64,000 nucleotides of DNA, from assembly GCA_016699515.1 (NCBI GenBank), contig CP064978.1, forward strand, positions 806,001-870,000, given 5' to 3'. This stretch comes from Candidatus Peregrinibacteria bacterium (lineage in GTDB: Bacteria > Patescibacteriota > Gracilibacteria > UM-FILTER-43-11). Position 1 is the first letter of the stretch; each line of letters starts with the position of its first letter. Under the pieces are notes generated by a model. That model was given only the letters and a program-made list of their open reading frames with translations, was not told the origin of the DNA and did no database searches. The translations under genes and the position numbers were made by a program. Shown in pieces: positions 17,679 through 26,690 of this stretch.

Positions 17679-18446
17679 ATGAAAAAATATTTAAAAATTG
17701 TACTAGGAACTATTCTTGTGACCGCCCTCTTGTCTGTAATGTTATTTTTTCTTGCTTGGAGTGGAATTTTTGGGAAAAAGTATTACCATTTATCGAATGA
17801 TCTGATTGGCCAATATTTTTATTCTGCTCTTCATCTTGAGCGCGAAGTAGACTCTGTATTGACTTCCCATAAAAATGATTGTATTGGTAACTGCAAACTC
17901 GAGGGGGATGAAGTAAGTAAGTTGGGAATGTTGCACATAAGAAAAGGAACTGATATCTGTGTGGGTCTTTGTCGTGAAAATACAAAATATAAAATTGCTG
18001 AACTTGAAGTTGAAGAAGATGGGAAATATACTAATAAGATAACCATTTTGGGTATCAAAGAATTGCCGGAAGAATATAGCGAATTGATGGTTAGAATGTA
18101 TGGCTCAATCAAAAGAGGTGCGATTCAAGATTTTAATGTCTATGATTTGATGTATGTAACGGGATTTGAGGTCTTTAGCAAAGTCCCATATCACAGTTTT
18201 TTGAGAGATGAAAAAACACGATATACACAAGAAAAATATGGTTGTAATATCTACTGGAATGCAACATTCGGATGGGAATATTCCAATGAACAGCCTATTA
18301 TCAAGGTTCGTATGACAAGTGACCCTCCTAATGGTGAACATCCAGGAAAATTCATTGAGTTATTTTACGACGGCAATACAGCTGAATTTATTAAAGAAGA
18401 GAATAATTTTGGATTGTTATTTGATCCTTGTAATGTGCCTAATTAG
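17679..18446 (+). CDS. Membrane-anchored hypothetical protein
   Basis: 255 residues from ATG 17679 (an in-frame ATG at 17664 overlapping the recO stop is an alternative). The N-terminus MKKYLKIVLGTILVTALLSV is a signal anchor, followed by an exported domain with cysteine pairs DCIGNCKLEG and ICVGLCREN about 30 residues apart and two later Cys. It is AT-rich with frequent ATA/AAA codons, unlike recO. No family is recognised. It may be a recent acquisition together with the next two genes. Confidence 0.65.
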   Translation: MKKYLKIVLGTILVTALLSVMLFFLAWSGIFGKKYYHLSNDLIGQYFYSALHLEREVDSVLTSHKNDCIGNCKLEGDEVSKLGMLHIRKGTDICVGLCRENTKYKIAELEVEEDGKYTNKITILGIKELPEEYSELMVRMYGSIKRGAIQDFNVYDLMYVTGFEVFSKVPYHSFLRDEKTRYTQEKYGCNIYWNATFGWEYSNEQPIIKVRMTSDPPNGEHPGKFIELFYDGNTAEFIKEENNFGLLFDPCNVPN

Positions 18447-18464
18447 AACATAAAAACAGTAAAG

Positions 18465-19313
18465 CTAGTAGAGTAGTAAATCGTCATCGGATTGGAAATT
18501 TTTTTCTGAATACACTCTTAGGTTAAATGTTTCAGGCTTGGCGCTCTTAATCAATCCAACGCTACAATTTGGAACTTTTTGCGAAGAATAAATTCGAGAT
18601 TCCCTATATACATGATAGATATCTTTTGCAAAGCCATTATCAATAATTTCAAATGAGTTGATGTCGGCATCTGTTAGTATCCTGCCACAACCATATATAT
18701 AGTCCTTATCTTTGGCATATACAGTATAATGTCCGATTGGCTCAAAAGTCTGCACGTCGGCACCTAAAACTTTTGCCATTCCTCCATATTCATCGTCGAA
18801 ATCGTCAAAAACATAAACATGATTCTTATCCTTTACATAGGAGTGATTTATGAATTCAAAACTGTCTCCATCAATTTCTGGGTAGTATCGCCTTGCCCAT
18901 AAACAAACTTTTCCATCTTTGATGTAAAATGCTCCTTCCCGTTGCCACGTATCAGATGATTTACACTCAGGGTCTACCGTTGAGATATCAAGTGTCTCAT
19001 ACTGTCGCTTGAGTATATAAATAGGTGTCATTTGCACAAGTGCCTGCGAAATAGGAGATATAACCTTGGCTTGCTTCATACGACAAGTCTTTATGCAACC
19101 AGCTGGTCCGTCTTCTTCCTCAATGCTGCAAAGTGCCGATACGTGACAAAAAGAAAACGGGATTGATCTACAATAATTGTCAATTACACTGCGGAATTCA
19201 TTAGAAATATGCTTACTGGACGAATTTTCATATTTTCCATAGCGAGCTGTGGCATATGTCAGGATAAAGACTTCGGTCAAACAGATTCCTATCAAAATTA
19301 ACACAATGAACAA
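18465..19313 (-). CDS. DKNYY-repeat-like exported protein
   Basis: 282 residues, apparently from a TTG at 19313 (MFIVLILIGICLTEVFILTY as signal anchor). AAGGGG lies about 14 nt upstream. The C-terminal half repeats the DKNYY pattern: SYVKDKNHVYVFDD, VYAKDKDYIYGCGRIL and GFAKDIYHVYRE, alternating with GADVQTFEPIG and DADINSFEIID. In that family the repeats are stacked short beta units on exported proteins with unknown role. The N-terminal half has eight cysteines. It follows the 89-residue membrane gene with a 2-nt gap, so it is co-transcribed. Confidence 0.65.
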   Translation of the reverse strand: MFIVLILIGICLTEVFILTYATARYGKYENSSSKHISNEFRSVIDNYCRSIPFSFCHVSALCSIEEEDGPAGCIKTCRMKQAKVISPISQALVQMTPIYILKRQYETLDISTVDPECKSSDTWQREGAFYIKDGKVCLWARRYYPEIDGDSFEFINHSYVKDKNHVYVFDDFDDEYGGMAKVLGADVQTFEPIGHYTVYAKDKDYIYGCGRILTDADINSFEIIDNGFAKDIYHVYRESRIYSSQKVPNCSVGLIKSAKPETFNLRVYSEKNFQSDDDLLLY

Positions 19314-19315
19314 AC

Positions 19316-19585
19316 TTAAAATCTTAACCCCTTATTCTTCAGGTTCTTTATTAATGTAATTGCATACAATAGAGCTGATATTACTACGTAATTAATGAAA
19401 ACTAATACAACTGATGCGGAAATGGCATTCCTAATAAACTCTTCGTATCGCAAGCGATGTCCAACTTCAAAAACAATCTGAGGCACGAAAGGGGAAACAA
19501 GAAGCGATAGGGCAATTTTTAGGAAGAATTTATCAATAAAAACTTTTTTAAACCACTTTTTTAGTGTCTCCAGATTATTTTGCAT
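19316..19585 (-). CDS. Small two-span membrane protein
   Basis: 89 residues starting MQNNLETLKKWFKKVFIDKF, with hydrophobic spans FLKIALSLLVSPFVPQIVF and ISASVVLVFINYVVISALLY and a basic C-terminus. It is immediately upstream of the DKNYY-like gene. AT-rich, no recognised family. Confidence 0.55.
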   Translation of the reverse strand: MQNNLETLKKWFKKVFIDKFFLKIALSLLVSPFVPQIVFEVGHRLRYEEFIRNAISASVVLVFINYVVISALLYAITLIKNLKNKGLRF

Positions 19586-19753
19586 AAATTGTTTTAATTT
19601 TACAGATATTGTAACATACGGGGAAAAATATTTATATAAGCCATAAACTGCAAAATAAGACCGTGAAAAAACACATTCTAAAATGATTGGTTCGAACTAA
19701 ATAAACCGCATCAGCATAACGAAAAAACTCCATTACAGACCATGAGTCTATTC

Positions 19754-19830
19754 TGGAGCGGGTAAAGGGACTCGAACCCGCAACCTTCGCCATGGCAAGG
19801 CGACGCTCTAGCCAATTGAGCTATACCCGC
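19754..19830 (-). tRNA. tRNA-Gly (anticodon GCC)
   Basis: On the minus strand GCGGGTA pairs with TACCCGC. The D-arm GCTC...GAGC, anticodon loop TTGCCAT (anticodon GCC) with stem TCGCC/GGCGA, and TTCGAGT T-loop follow. The discriminator is U73, typical of bacterial tRNA-Gly, and CCA is encoded. The T-stem outer pairs are imperfect (GCGGG against CCCTT). The rest of the 19586-19956 spacer shows no gene. Confidence 0.93.
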
Positions 19831-19956
19831 ATCGGTCGTTTATGCTGAAAATCGGCCACCAAATTTTAGCTAAACTCATCCGGGATGGCAATGGAAAAAA
19901 TTTTATTTGCTTTTCTTTTAAAAAACGGGAAAATCAAAAGGATTTACACTGTTTAA

Positions 19957-21249
19957 ATGAGTATAAAACCCACAAAACCCATGAAACCCAAAGCGCTGAT
20001 TTTTATTGGCTTTCGACATAAGACCGGCAATATAAAAACCGCTCGCGCCGAGGGATAGAAGGTGATTCTACTCACTAAAAATGCGCGCTCAGAAGCGGAA
20101 GGATTGTTTGATGAAATCATTGAAGGCGATCTATTGAATAGCGCATTTGTACAAAGCATTATCCCCCACCTTAAAAAAACGTATTCGACCAAAGGGATCA
20201 TCAGTAATTATGAACATTACGTGGTGGTGCGCTCGTATTTGGCCGAACGATTTGGCATTCCATCGAGCACGGTGTATTCAGCGGCGTGCACCCGCAACAA
20301 GGCAATGCAACGCAATGCACTAAAATACATGAAGGAAAACATTGATCATCGCGTTGTTAAAACGGAGGCGCAAGCGTTGAGCGCCTTTAATGCATTGGGC
20401 GGTGATGTGTTTATTAAATCGATTGCGGGCATTAAGAGTTCGCATGTGTTTCATGTTCAGTCCGAAACAGCCATGCGCGATGCCTTCACTATTCTAAAAA
20501 GAGATTCCGGTAAAATTGATGAAGATTTGTACAACGACTATCGTTATTGCGATTTTAATTTTGACTATCCTGATCCTAAGCACCATTTTTTGGTGGAAAA
20601 AGCAATTGAGGGCGAGCAAATTGGAGTTACCACGCTTGTGGAGGTATACCGTCTGGAATGCGCCGTCGATTATTGATGTTTATCCGGCTTCTGCCTTGGG
20701 GTTTGACGATTCGTTTTTAGCCTTTCGCATTTTACCGTCTCGCCTGCCTGCTTCGGTTGAAAAAAGGCCAAATTAACCACATCAACCATTGTTAAGGTTT
20801 TGGGAATGCGACATTGCGCCGTCCACACCGAATTAATGCTCGATAAAAAAGGTGAGATTAAAATCATTGAAACCGCGAGTCGGTTGGGCGGATATCGAGA
20901 TTTAATGTATCGAGAAGCTTATGGCTTTAATTTGAATCAACTTTTAGTTAAAAGCGTGATTGGCAAAGAAATTAAAACTCGTAAAAGGCCCCTGGCCTAC
21001 GTTTCTATGATGGAAATTTTTCCTCGGCAAGAAGGGAAATACAGTGACATTCTTGGCCTTGATCTGCTTGAAAAAGATCCTGAGGTTGGCAATATAGAAA
21101 TTCTACCCAAAAAAGGGGAAAAAGTTGGCCCCGCTAAACTGGGTTATTGGCCTTGCTTGCGGTTTACCATCAAAGGCAAAACCTATAAAGAAGCCTACCA
21201 AAAGAGCATCGACTACCAAAAACAATTGGTGGTTGATTTAGCGAGCTGA
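19957..21249 (+). CDS. ATP-grasp ligase, RimK-like (one in-frame TAG, two frameshifts)
   Basis: From ATG 19957 the frame reads MSIKPTKPMKPKALIFIGFR and meets an in-frame TAG at 20056-20058, after which KVILLTKNARSEAEGLFDEI continues. The ATP-grasp core is visible: DVFIKSIAGIKSSHVF, HHFLVEKAIEGEQIGVTTLV, then after frame changes near 20650 and 20775 SIIDVYPASALGFDDSFLAF and RHCAVHTELMLDKKGEIKII with ETASRLGGYRD. Such ligases form amide bonds between a carboxylate and an amine. With the deacylase 25 bp downstream it forms a ligase/deacylase pair. Three lesions in one gene could mean a decaying gene, but the two frameshifts match the general indel pattern. Confidence 0.7.
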
Positions 21250-21274
21250 TTTTATCTTTTTTAACGTTTGTTCA

Positions 21275-22237
21275 ATGTCTCAATCCTATTACTTGAATTT
21301 AGATAATTTTGAAGTTGGCACCCTCACCAAATATTGGCTGCCGATTGTGAACGACGGAATCGGTGAACCGATTCGTATTCCGATGATGGTGGCCAAAGGA
21401 AAAGAGCCTGGGCCGGTAGTGGGGCTTACCGCTGCGCTGCATGGAAATGAGTTGAATGGAATCCCGGTGATCCAGAAGGTGTTTCAACAATTGGATCTTG
21501 ATACGCTAAAGGGCACGGTGGTGGGTGTACTTACCGCCAATGTTCCCGGGGTGCTTTTGGGGCAGCGGCGGTTTAACGATGATGTGGATTTAAACTGGAT
21601 TGCTCCCGGCAAACCCGACGGGAATTTGGGGCAAATTTATATGCATCGGATTCTTTATGGTGTGGTAAAGCGTTTTGACACTTTTATTGATTTGCACACG
21701 GTGAGTTTTGGGCGCGCCAGTAGCCATTATATTTTTGCGGATATGACCGACCCGGAAACCGCCACCTTGGCCCAACTTCAAAATCCGGCGATTATTGTTC
21801 ACAGCAAACCCAATTTAATCACCTTGCGTGGGCAAGCCGCCCATCATGGCATTAAAACCATCACCGCCGAGCTGAAAGACCCGTATTTGTTTCAGGACGA
21901 TGTGATTGAAGAGGCGACCGTGGGGATTAAAAATGTGTTGGTGCACCTCAAAATGCAACCGGGAACGATTCGCCCACCCGTTGAGCCCATTGTACTGTGC
22001 GAAAAATCCTCGTGGCTGTTTACCGATGAAGGCGGGCTTCATACCATTCATGTCAACATTGGCGATTTTATTAAAAAGGGTGACCTTATTGCCGAGGTGA
22101 AAAGCATTTTTAACGAGTCGATCAAAACCTATCACAGCCCCAATGACGGGATTGTGGTGGCCATCAACACCAATCCGGTGGGTCAAGCGGGCAGTCGCAC
22201 CATTCATTTAGGGTTTGGGCCGACGATTATGAAATAA
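21275..22237 (+). CDS. Succinylglutamate desuccinylase/aspartoacylase-family deacylase
   Basis: M14-like zinc amidohydrolase of the COG3608 type. The zinc motif is ALHGNELNG (H and E), with the third ligand in DTFIDLHTVSFG. RRFNDDVDLNWIAPG resembles the substrate-arginine region. The C-terminal beta domain contains VNIGDFIKKGDLIAEV and ends HLGFGPTIMK. 320 residues, intact. Homologues are often next to RimK-like ATP-grasp genes, as here, suggesting processing of the ligase's amide product. The substrate is unknown. Confidence 0.85.
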   Translation: MSQSYYLNLDNFEVGTLTKYWLPIVNDGIGEPIRIPMMVAKGKEPGPVVGLTAALHGNELNGIPVIQKVFQQLDLDTLKGTVVGVLTANVPGVLLGQRRFNDDVDLNWIAPGKPDGNLGQIYMHRILYGVVKRFDTFIDLHTVSFGRASSHYIFADMTDPETATLAQLQNPAIIVHSKPNLITLRGQAAHHGIKTITAELKDPYLFQDDVIEEATVGIKNVLVHLKMQPGTIRPPVEPIVLCEKSSWLFTDEGGLHTIHVNIGDFIKKGDLIAEVKSIFNESIKTYHSPNDGIVVAINTNPVGQAGSRTIHLGFGPTIMK

Positions 22238-22239
22238 CT

Positions 22240-22557
22240 TTAATCAAGCTCATCACTTGGTACGCGGCTGAGCTCGCAGATGAGATTCCAATTGTCGTCC
22301 GAGGCGGAGCGATTGAAAATCGTGTGGCCGCACTGGACGCACTCGTGAAAAATGCGAACTCCCTTCTTTTTGTTGAGCTCAATACGCACCGGTCGCATCA
22401 ATCCTTTGCATTCGCTCAGGCGGTCGCCGGGGGTTTCGAGGTCCACATGCATCGAAAACAAGCAATACGGACAATGGTTGCGGCAGCTTCCATCGGGGTG
22501 TTTTTTGACCGGCATTTTACACTTTAAACAAGTGAAGGGTTCGTCGATTTTGATCAT
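22240..22557 (-). CDS. RNHCP-domain protein
   Basis: A 105-residue protein with the diagnostic SCRNHCPYCLFSMHVD motif. FTCLKCKMPV and FHECVQCGHTIFNR provide further CxxC pairs, so a zinc ribbon is likely. DNWNLICELSR near the end is also typical of the family. Function is unknown. The family is small, bacterial and usually stand-alone. It is convergent with the deacylase gene, with only 2 bp between stops. Confidence 0.85.
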   Translation of the reverse strand: MIKIDEPFTCLKCKMPVKKHPDGSCRNHCPYCLFSMHVDLETPGDRLSECKGLMRPVRIELNKKKGVRIFHECVQCGHTIFNRSASDDNWNLICELSRVPSDELD

Positions 22558-22565
22558 AATTTTTA

Positions 22566-22643
22566 AGGGTGTAGGTTGTAGCGTATAGGGTGTAGTGATT
22601 AGAGTGTTAGAATCTACACCCTACGTACTACACCCTACACCCT
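22566..22643. repeat. Intergenic hairpin repeat, family A
   Basis: GGGTGTAGGTTGTAGCGTATAGGGTGTAG on one side faces CTACACCCTACGTACTACACCCTACACCCT on the other, with several registers of pairing, between glgP (3' end) and the RNHCP gene (5' end). Confidence 0.6.
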
Positions 22644-22645
22644 AA

Positions 22646-24283
22646 TTAAAGATTCCACATTTTTTCCTCGTATTCCTGAATGCAACGATGGGTGTTAAAG
22701 GTGGCTCCAAGTCGCAGGGCGCTTTGCATTCTTTCCACCCAGTGGTCGTGTTGGGAGTGGCAGTTTATCACGTCTTTTAGTTGTTGGTAAAGCTGCTCGG
22801 CGTCTACATCGTCACGATTCATTGAACTTTGGGTGGCCGATGTTTCTCCAAACGCCCATCCCGCTCTGGGTTGCTCTTTAAATCCCTCAATCCACCAGCC
22901 GTCCAAAATAGAAAGGTTCAGCGTTCCGTTCAGCGCCGCTTTCATTCCGCTGGTTCCGCTGGCCTCGAGTGGCGGTTCGGGAGTGTTTAGCCAAATATCC
23001 GCACCTTGAACCAACCGTTTTGCACTATCAATATTGTAATCCGGCAAAACCACCAATCGAATTTGCCCGCGTAGTTCTTTTCCAAAGTGACTCAATTTTT
23101 GGATGGTGTCGGTGGCATAGGTGTTGCTTTGGTGATAGGGCCCGGCAAAGATCAATTGAATCTTATGAAAACCCAATTCACGCAGTTTTTCGAGATTTCG
23201 AAAGAGCAACAACGCTCGCTTGTAGGGGGCAAAACGGCGCGCAAAGGCAATGGTAAGGACGTTTTCTTCGAACTGATCGTCGGGCTGCAGGTCGGTATTG
23301 TCGAATGGGAAATGCTCGGGATCGGAGTTAATGTAGTCGATCAATTTCTTTTTGTTCTCCTGATGCGCTTTTGTGAGTGCATCGCCCGGGATTTTTTCGG
23401 CGTCCAAAAAAACTTTCGGGTTATGGGCCCATCCCGGTAAATACCGATCGAACAGCTGTTTCATATTATCGGCCACCCAGGTGTTTTGATGAATTCCGTT
23501 GGTGATCGCCAAAAATTCGTGATCAGGAAACATGCGTTTGCACACCGCGGCATGGCTTTTGGCTACTCCATTGGTGGCTTTGCTTAGGCTAAGTGCCAGG
23601 CGAGTCATATTGAGCATTTTATCGCCGGCCAACGTTTTAATATGCCATGGCAATTTGTTGCCCAGCACCCTTTCGGCCAGCGGATATTCGAATTGGTCGT
23701 GGCCGGCTGGAATGGGGGTGTGTGTGGTGAACACGCATTTTTTTCGAACCGCGTCGTCGTTGTAGCCATTTTCTTTTAGTAATTCAAGGGTCAAAAACGC
23801 TGCGTGACCCTCGTTCATGTGGAAGGTTTCGATTTGATCGTAACCCAAACGCCTCAACATTCTAACACCTCCAATACCCAAAATGACCTCTTGGCAAATA
23901 CGGGTGTACGCATCGTCGGCGTATAAATTTTTGGTGATGTCGCGATCCCAACGTTTATTTTCGGGTAAGTTGGTGTCTAAAAACAAAATAGGAACCACTC
24001 CTCCGTTTTCTCCTGTTATGGTGAGTTCCCACACGCCCACGGTTACATGCCGATCTTCGATGTGAAGGCGGATGGTTTCTTCGCGCTTTTTAAATTCGGG
24101 CCCGGGCAAAAAAGCACGATCGGGCTCTTCGCTTAAATGATACATTAAAGTAACCCCAACCACCGGCTTATTCAAATCGGCACAACTGCGGATGAGATCG
24201 GTTGCCAAAACACCTAATCCCCCGGCGTAATTCGGAATGGAGGGCTTGAGTGCAAATTCCATGCAAAAGTAGGCGACTTTCAT
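22646..24283 (-). CDS. glgP: Alpha-glucan phosphorylase, short form
   Basis: Releases glucose-1-phosphate from glycogen or maltodextrin, PLP-dependent. The N-terminus MKVAYFCMEFALKPSIPNYA with GGLGVLATDLIRS, the central FHMNEGHAAFLTLELL and TNGIHQNTW, and the PLP-site region EASGTSGMKAALNGTLNLSI are all present. 545 residues, the compact TIGR02094-type seen in thermophiles and CPR rather than the 800-residue form. TATAAG lies 7 nt before the ATG. It supplies G1P that galU can convert to UDP-glucose. Confidence 0.93.
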   Translation of the reverse strand: MKVAYFCMEFALKPSIPNYAGGLGVLATDLIRSCADLNKPVVGVTLMYHLSEEPDRAFLPGPEFKKREETIRLHIEDRHVTVGVWELTITGENGGVVPILFLDTNLPENKRWDRDITKNLYADDAYTRICQEVILGIGGVRMLRRLGYDQIETFHMNEGHAAFLTLELLKENGYNDDAVRKKCVFTTHTPIPAGHDQFEYPLAERVLGNKLPWHIKTLAGDKMLNMTRLALSLSKATNGVAKSHAAVCKRMFPDHEFLAITNGIHQNTWVADNMKQLFDRYLPGWAHNPKVFLDAEKIPGDALTKAHQENKKKLIDYINSDPEHFPFDNTDLQPDDQFEENVLTIAFARRFAPYKRALLLFRNLEKLRELGFHKIQLIFAGPYHQSNTYATDTIQKLSHFGKELRGQIRLVVLPDYNIDSAKRLVQGADIWLNTPEPPLEASGTSGMKAALNGTLNLSILDGWWIEGFKEQPRAGWAFGETSATQSSMNRDDVDAEQLYQQLKDVINCHSQHDHWVERMQSALRLGATFNTHRCIQEYEEKMWNL

Positions 24284-24321
24284 TATTGGGCTTATATTTA
24301 TATTTAAGTATCTAGCTTAAC

Positions 24322-24350
24322 TTGAGTAACTCCATCAAAAAGGGTATAAT
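24322..24350 (+). promoter_or_regulatory. Promoter TTGAGT-17-TATAAT
   Basis: TTGAGT at 24322-24327, 17 nt, TATAAT at 24345-24350, only 3 nt before ATG 24354 (a second overlapping TATAAT follows). The transcript start must fall on or next to the start codon. Confidence 0.65.
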
Positions 24351-24353
24351 ATA

Positions 24354-25519
24354 ATGAATGCTCAATGCAATGAAAATGTCGGCCTAAAGGAAGGGGTTTC
24401 GGAGCAATTAACTCCTACCCTGCTAATGATGAAGTAGTTATTAGTAAGCCAACTGATACTCAGCGCGCAGAGGAAGCACAAGCTTATCAAAGGGACCAAC
24501 AAAAAGCGGCAGCCATTCGACAGCAGCTCAATGCCAGTAATCAAGAATCATCTTCTTTCAGAGATTCATTAGCCACTCGCTATGATCTTGATGATTTATT
24601 ACTTCAACTTATTGCCAAACGTGATTCCGATCAATTAATTGAAACCCTTGATTATTGTATTGAAGAAAGTAAATTATCGCCTTCGGTGTTGATGTGGTCT
24701 GTATTTATGGCCATTGAAGCGGATGTACTTAAGGCAGATTCCATGGATCATTTTGTTGCTAAAAGTAGCCATTTGCCTGCTTTAAATTTCTTCAAGAAAA
24801 AGGAATTTAGTGATCTAAAACGACTAGCTAAACGATTTCGTGGTAAAAAAATACCCGATTCTTTTTTCGATTATTATTGGTCGACTATTGTTTTGGATTC
24901 CAATGTTAAACAGGCGGCTGGTTTGTATCTCACCGATGATCATTGGGATCATGACACCGCTGCATTTATGGCCCCTGCAGCAACCTGTAATACCATTCGA
25001 TCTTTATCAACCCAAAAAAATAGCCCAACCATGCTTGGAAGCATGTACCCCGCGCTCCTTCGGTCTATGCAATCTGCCGAGAGCACTGAAACTCAACGTC
25101 AGTTGGTTGCAAATTTTATCATGCTCCATGGCTGCCAAACCAAAGGACGTGCTTATCCGAATGTTAAACCCATTCAAGGCGAACGTTTTTATTTGGAGGA
25201 CCATAAAGATGAATCTCCTCGATTGGCTGCCATTTTGGGGGATAACGATCAAAGTTTAAATGAAATCAATCAATCAGCATGGTCACTTATTAAACCTTTG
25301 GAGCCTAAATTATTTGCATTGCTCGAAGATTCCGAGCTCTCCTTTGATAATCTGAAAAATTACCTCAATAAGCGATATTCGATCAATATTGGTTCATTTG
25401 ATGATTTTTATAATCAAATCGAAGCTATTTTTCAAAAGATTCTTAGCAAACGAAGGCTTTCAAAGACCCTAAAATCTAAAGGGTTTTTTGGATCCATTAG
25501 ACATTGGCTTTCGCGATGA
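24354..25519 (+). CDS. Hypothetical protein, about 388 aa (one frameshift)
   Basis: The main frame is clearly coding from about 24374 (SYPANDEVVISKPTDTQRAE ... RYDLDDLLLQLIAKRD) to the TGA at 25519 but has no start. The ATG at 24354 (MNAQCNENVGLKEGVSEQLT) lies in another frame right behind a strong promoter. I join them with one indel between about 24390 and 24430. The product is soluble and helical, with a Lys-rich C-terminus (KRRLSKTLKSKGFFGSIRHW). No family is recognised. Confidence 0.6.
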
Positions 25520-25520
25520 T

Positions 25521-26615
25521 TTAATTATTAAATTTAAAGTGCATCACGTCGCCGTCTTTCACCACGTATTCCTTTCCTTCCATGCGTAGTTTACCGGCGT
25601 CTTTGGAGCCTTGCTCGCCTTTGAATTGGACGTAATCGGCATAAGCGATCGTATCGGCTTTGATAAATCCTTTTTCAAAATCGCTGTGGATCACCCCGGC
25701 AGCTTGTGGCGCTTTGGCGCCAATCGGAATCGTCCATGCACGCACTTCGGTGACCCCGGCGGTAAAGTAGGTTTGAAGCCCCAGCAAGCGATAAGCGGAC
25801 TTGATCACGGCTTTCAGTCCCGATTCTTTAAGCCCCAATTCCGCTAAATATTCCCTGGCTTCATCCGGCGAAAAATCGATCAGATCGGCTTCTAGCTTTG
25901 CAGAAATGGGTAAAACAGCTTCGCCGTCCCCCAATTCTAGCGTTTGTTTGGCCTTGGCGCTGTCAAACGTGGCCACCTCGTTTTCTTTCACGTTCGCGAT
26001 GTATAAAAAGGGCTTGTTGGTGAGCAAATGAAGCGACTTTAAAAATAGGCGCTCGTCGTCGGATAATTCCAGATTGATTGCCAGCTTCTCGGCTTCGAGC
26101 CCGTCTTTTACTTTTTTGAGCGTGGCCGACTGCGCCATCATTTCTTTATCGCCTGACTTGGAGCGCTTTTCGGTTTCACCTAAGCGTCGGTTGACCGTAT
26201 CGAGATCTGCAAGAATTAATTCAAGCTGAATAACGTCTTTATCTAATTTCGGGTTCACGCCGCCATGTACATGGGTGATGTCCGCATCTTCGAAGAATCG
26301 AACCACTTGGGCGATTGCGTCGACCTCGCGGATGTGATGCAGGAATTTGTTTCCCAGCCCTTCGCCGGTGCTGGCGCCTTTTACCAAACCAGCAATGTCC
26401 ACAAATTCCACCACCGCGGGGATGATTTTGTTGGGCTTGGCAATCTCGACGATTTTGTCCATGCGTTCGTCGGGCACTTCAACGATCCCTACGTTTGGGT
26501 CGATGGTACAAAAGGGGTAATTGGCCGCTTCGGCGCCACTCGATTTGGTGAGGGCGTTGAAAAGGGTTGATTTTCCTACATTCGGTAGGCCTACGATTCC
26601 GATTTTTAAGCTCAT
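25521..26615 (-). CDS. ychF: Redox-regulated ATPase YchF (OBG-type)
   Basis: Ribosome-associated P-loop ATPase. The start at ATG 26615 (MSLKIGIVGLPNVGKSTLFN) is chosen because the G1 motif GLPNVGKS begins there. The frame is open to 26657 inside a repeat spacer. NYPFCTIDPNVGIVEVPD, the G3 motif DIAGLVKGAS and the ATP-specific NVKE in place of NKxD are visible. The C-terminal TGS domain contains IPIGAKAPQAAGVIHSDFEK and ends DVMHFKFNN. 364 residues, normal. Confidence 0.95.
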   Translation of the reverse strand: MSLKIGIVGLPNVGKSTLFNALTKSSGAEAANYPFCTIDPNVGIVEVPDERMDKIVEIAKPNKIIPAVVEFVDIAGLVKGASTGEGLGNKFLHHIREVDAIAQVVRFFEDADITHVHGGVNPKLDKDVIQLELILADLDTVNRRLGETEKRSKSGDKEMMAQSATLKKVKDGLEAEKLAINLELSDDERLFLKSLHLLTNKPFLYIANVKENEVATFDSAKAKQTLELGDGEAVLPISAKLEADLIDFSPDEAREYLAELGLKESGLKAVIKSAYRLLGLQTYFTAGVTEVRAWTIPIGAKAPQAAGVIHSDFEKGFIKADTIAYADYVQFKGEQGSKDAGKLRMEGKEYVVKDGDVMHFKFNN

Positions 26616-26619
26616 ATTA

Positions 26620-26690
26620 TAAAAATTACGAATACAAAATACACAAATCGCAAACAATTACGAATTAAAAATTATGAATTACGAAAAAAT
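26620..26690. repeat. Intergenic repeat, family B
   Basis: Aattacgaatacaaaatacacaaatcgcaaacaattacgaattaaa-type words lie between aroD (3' end) and ychF (5' end). The same words occur at 42296-42425, where they form a hairpin. Confidence 0.45.
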
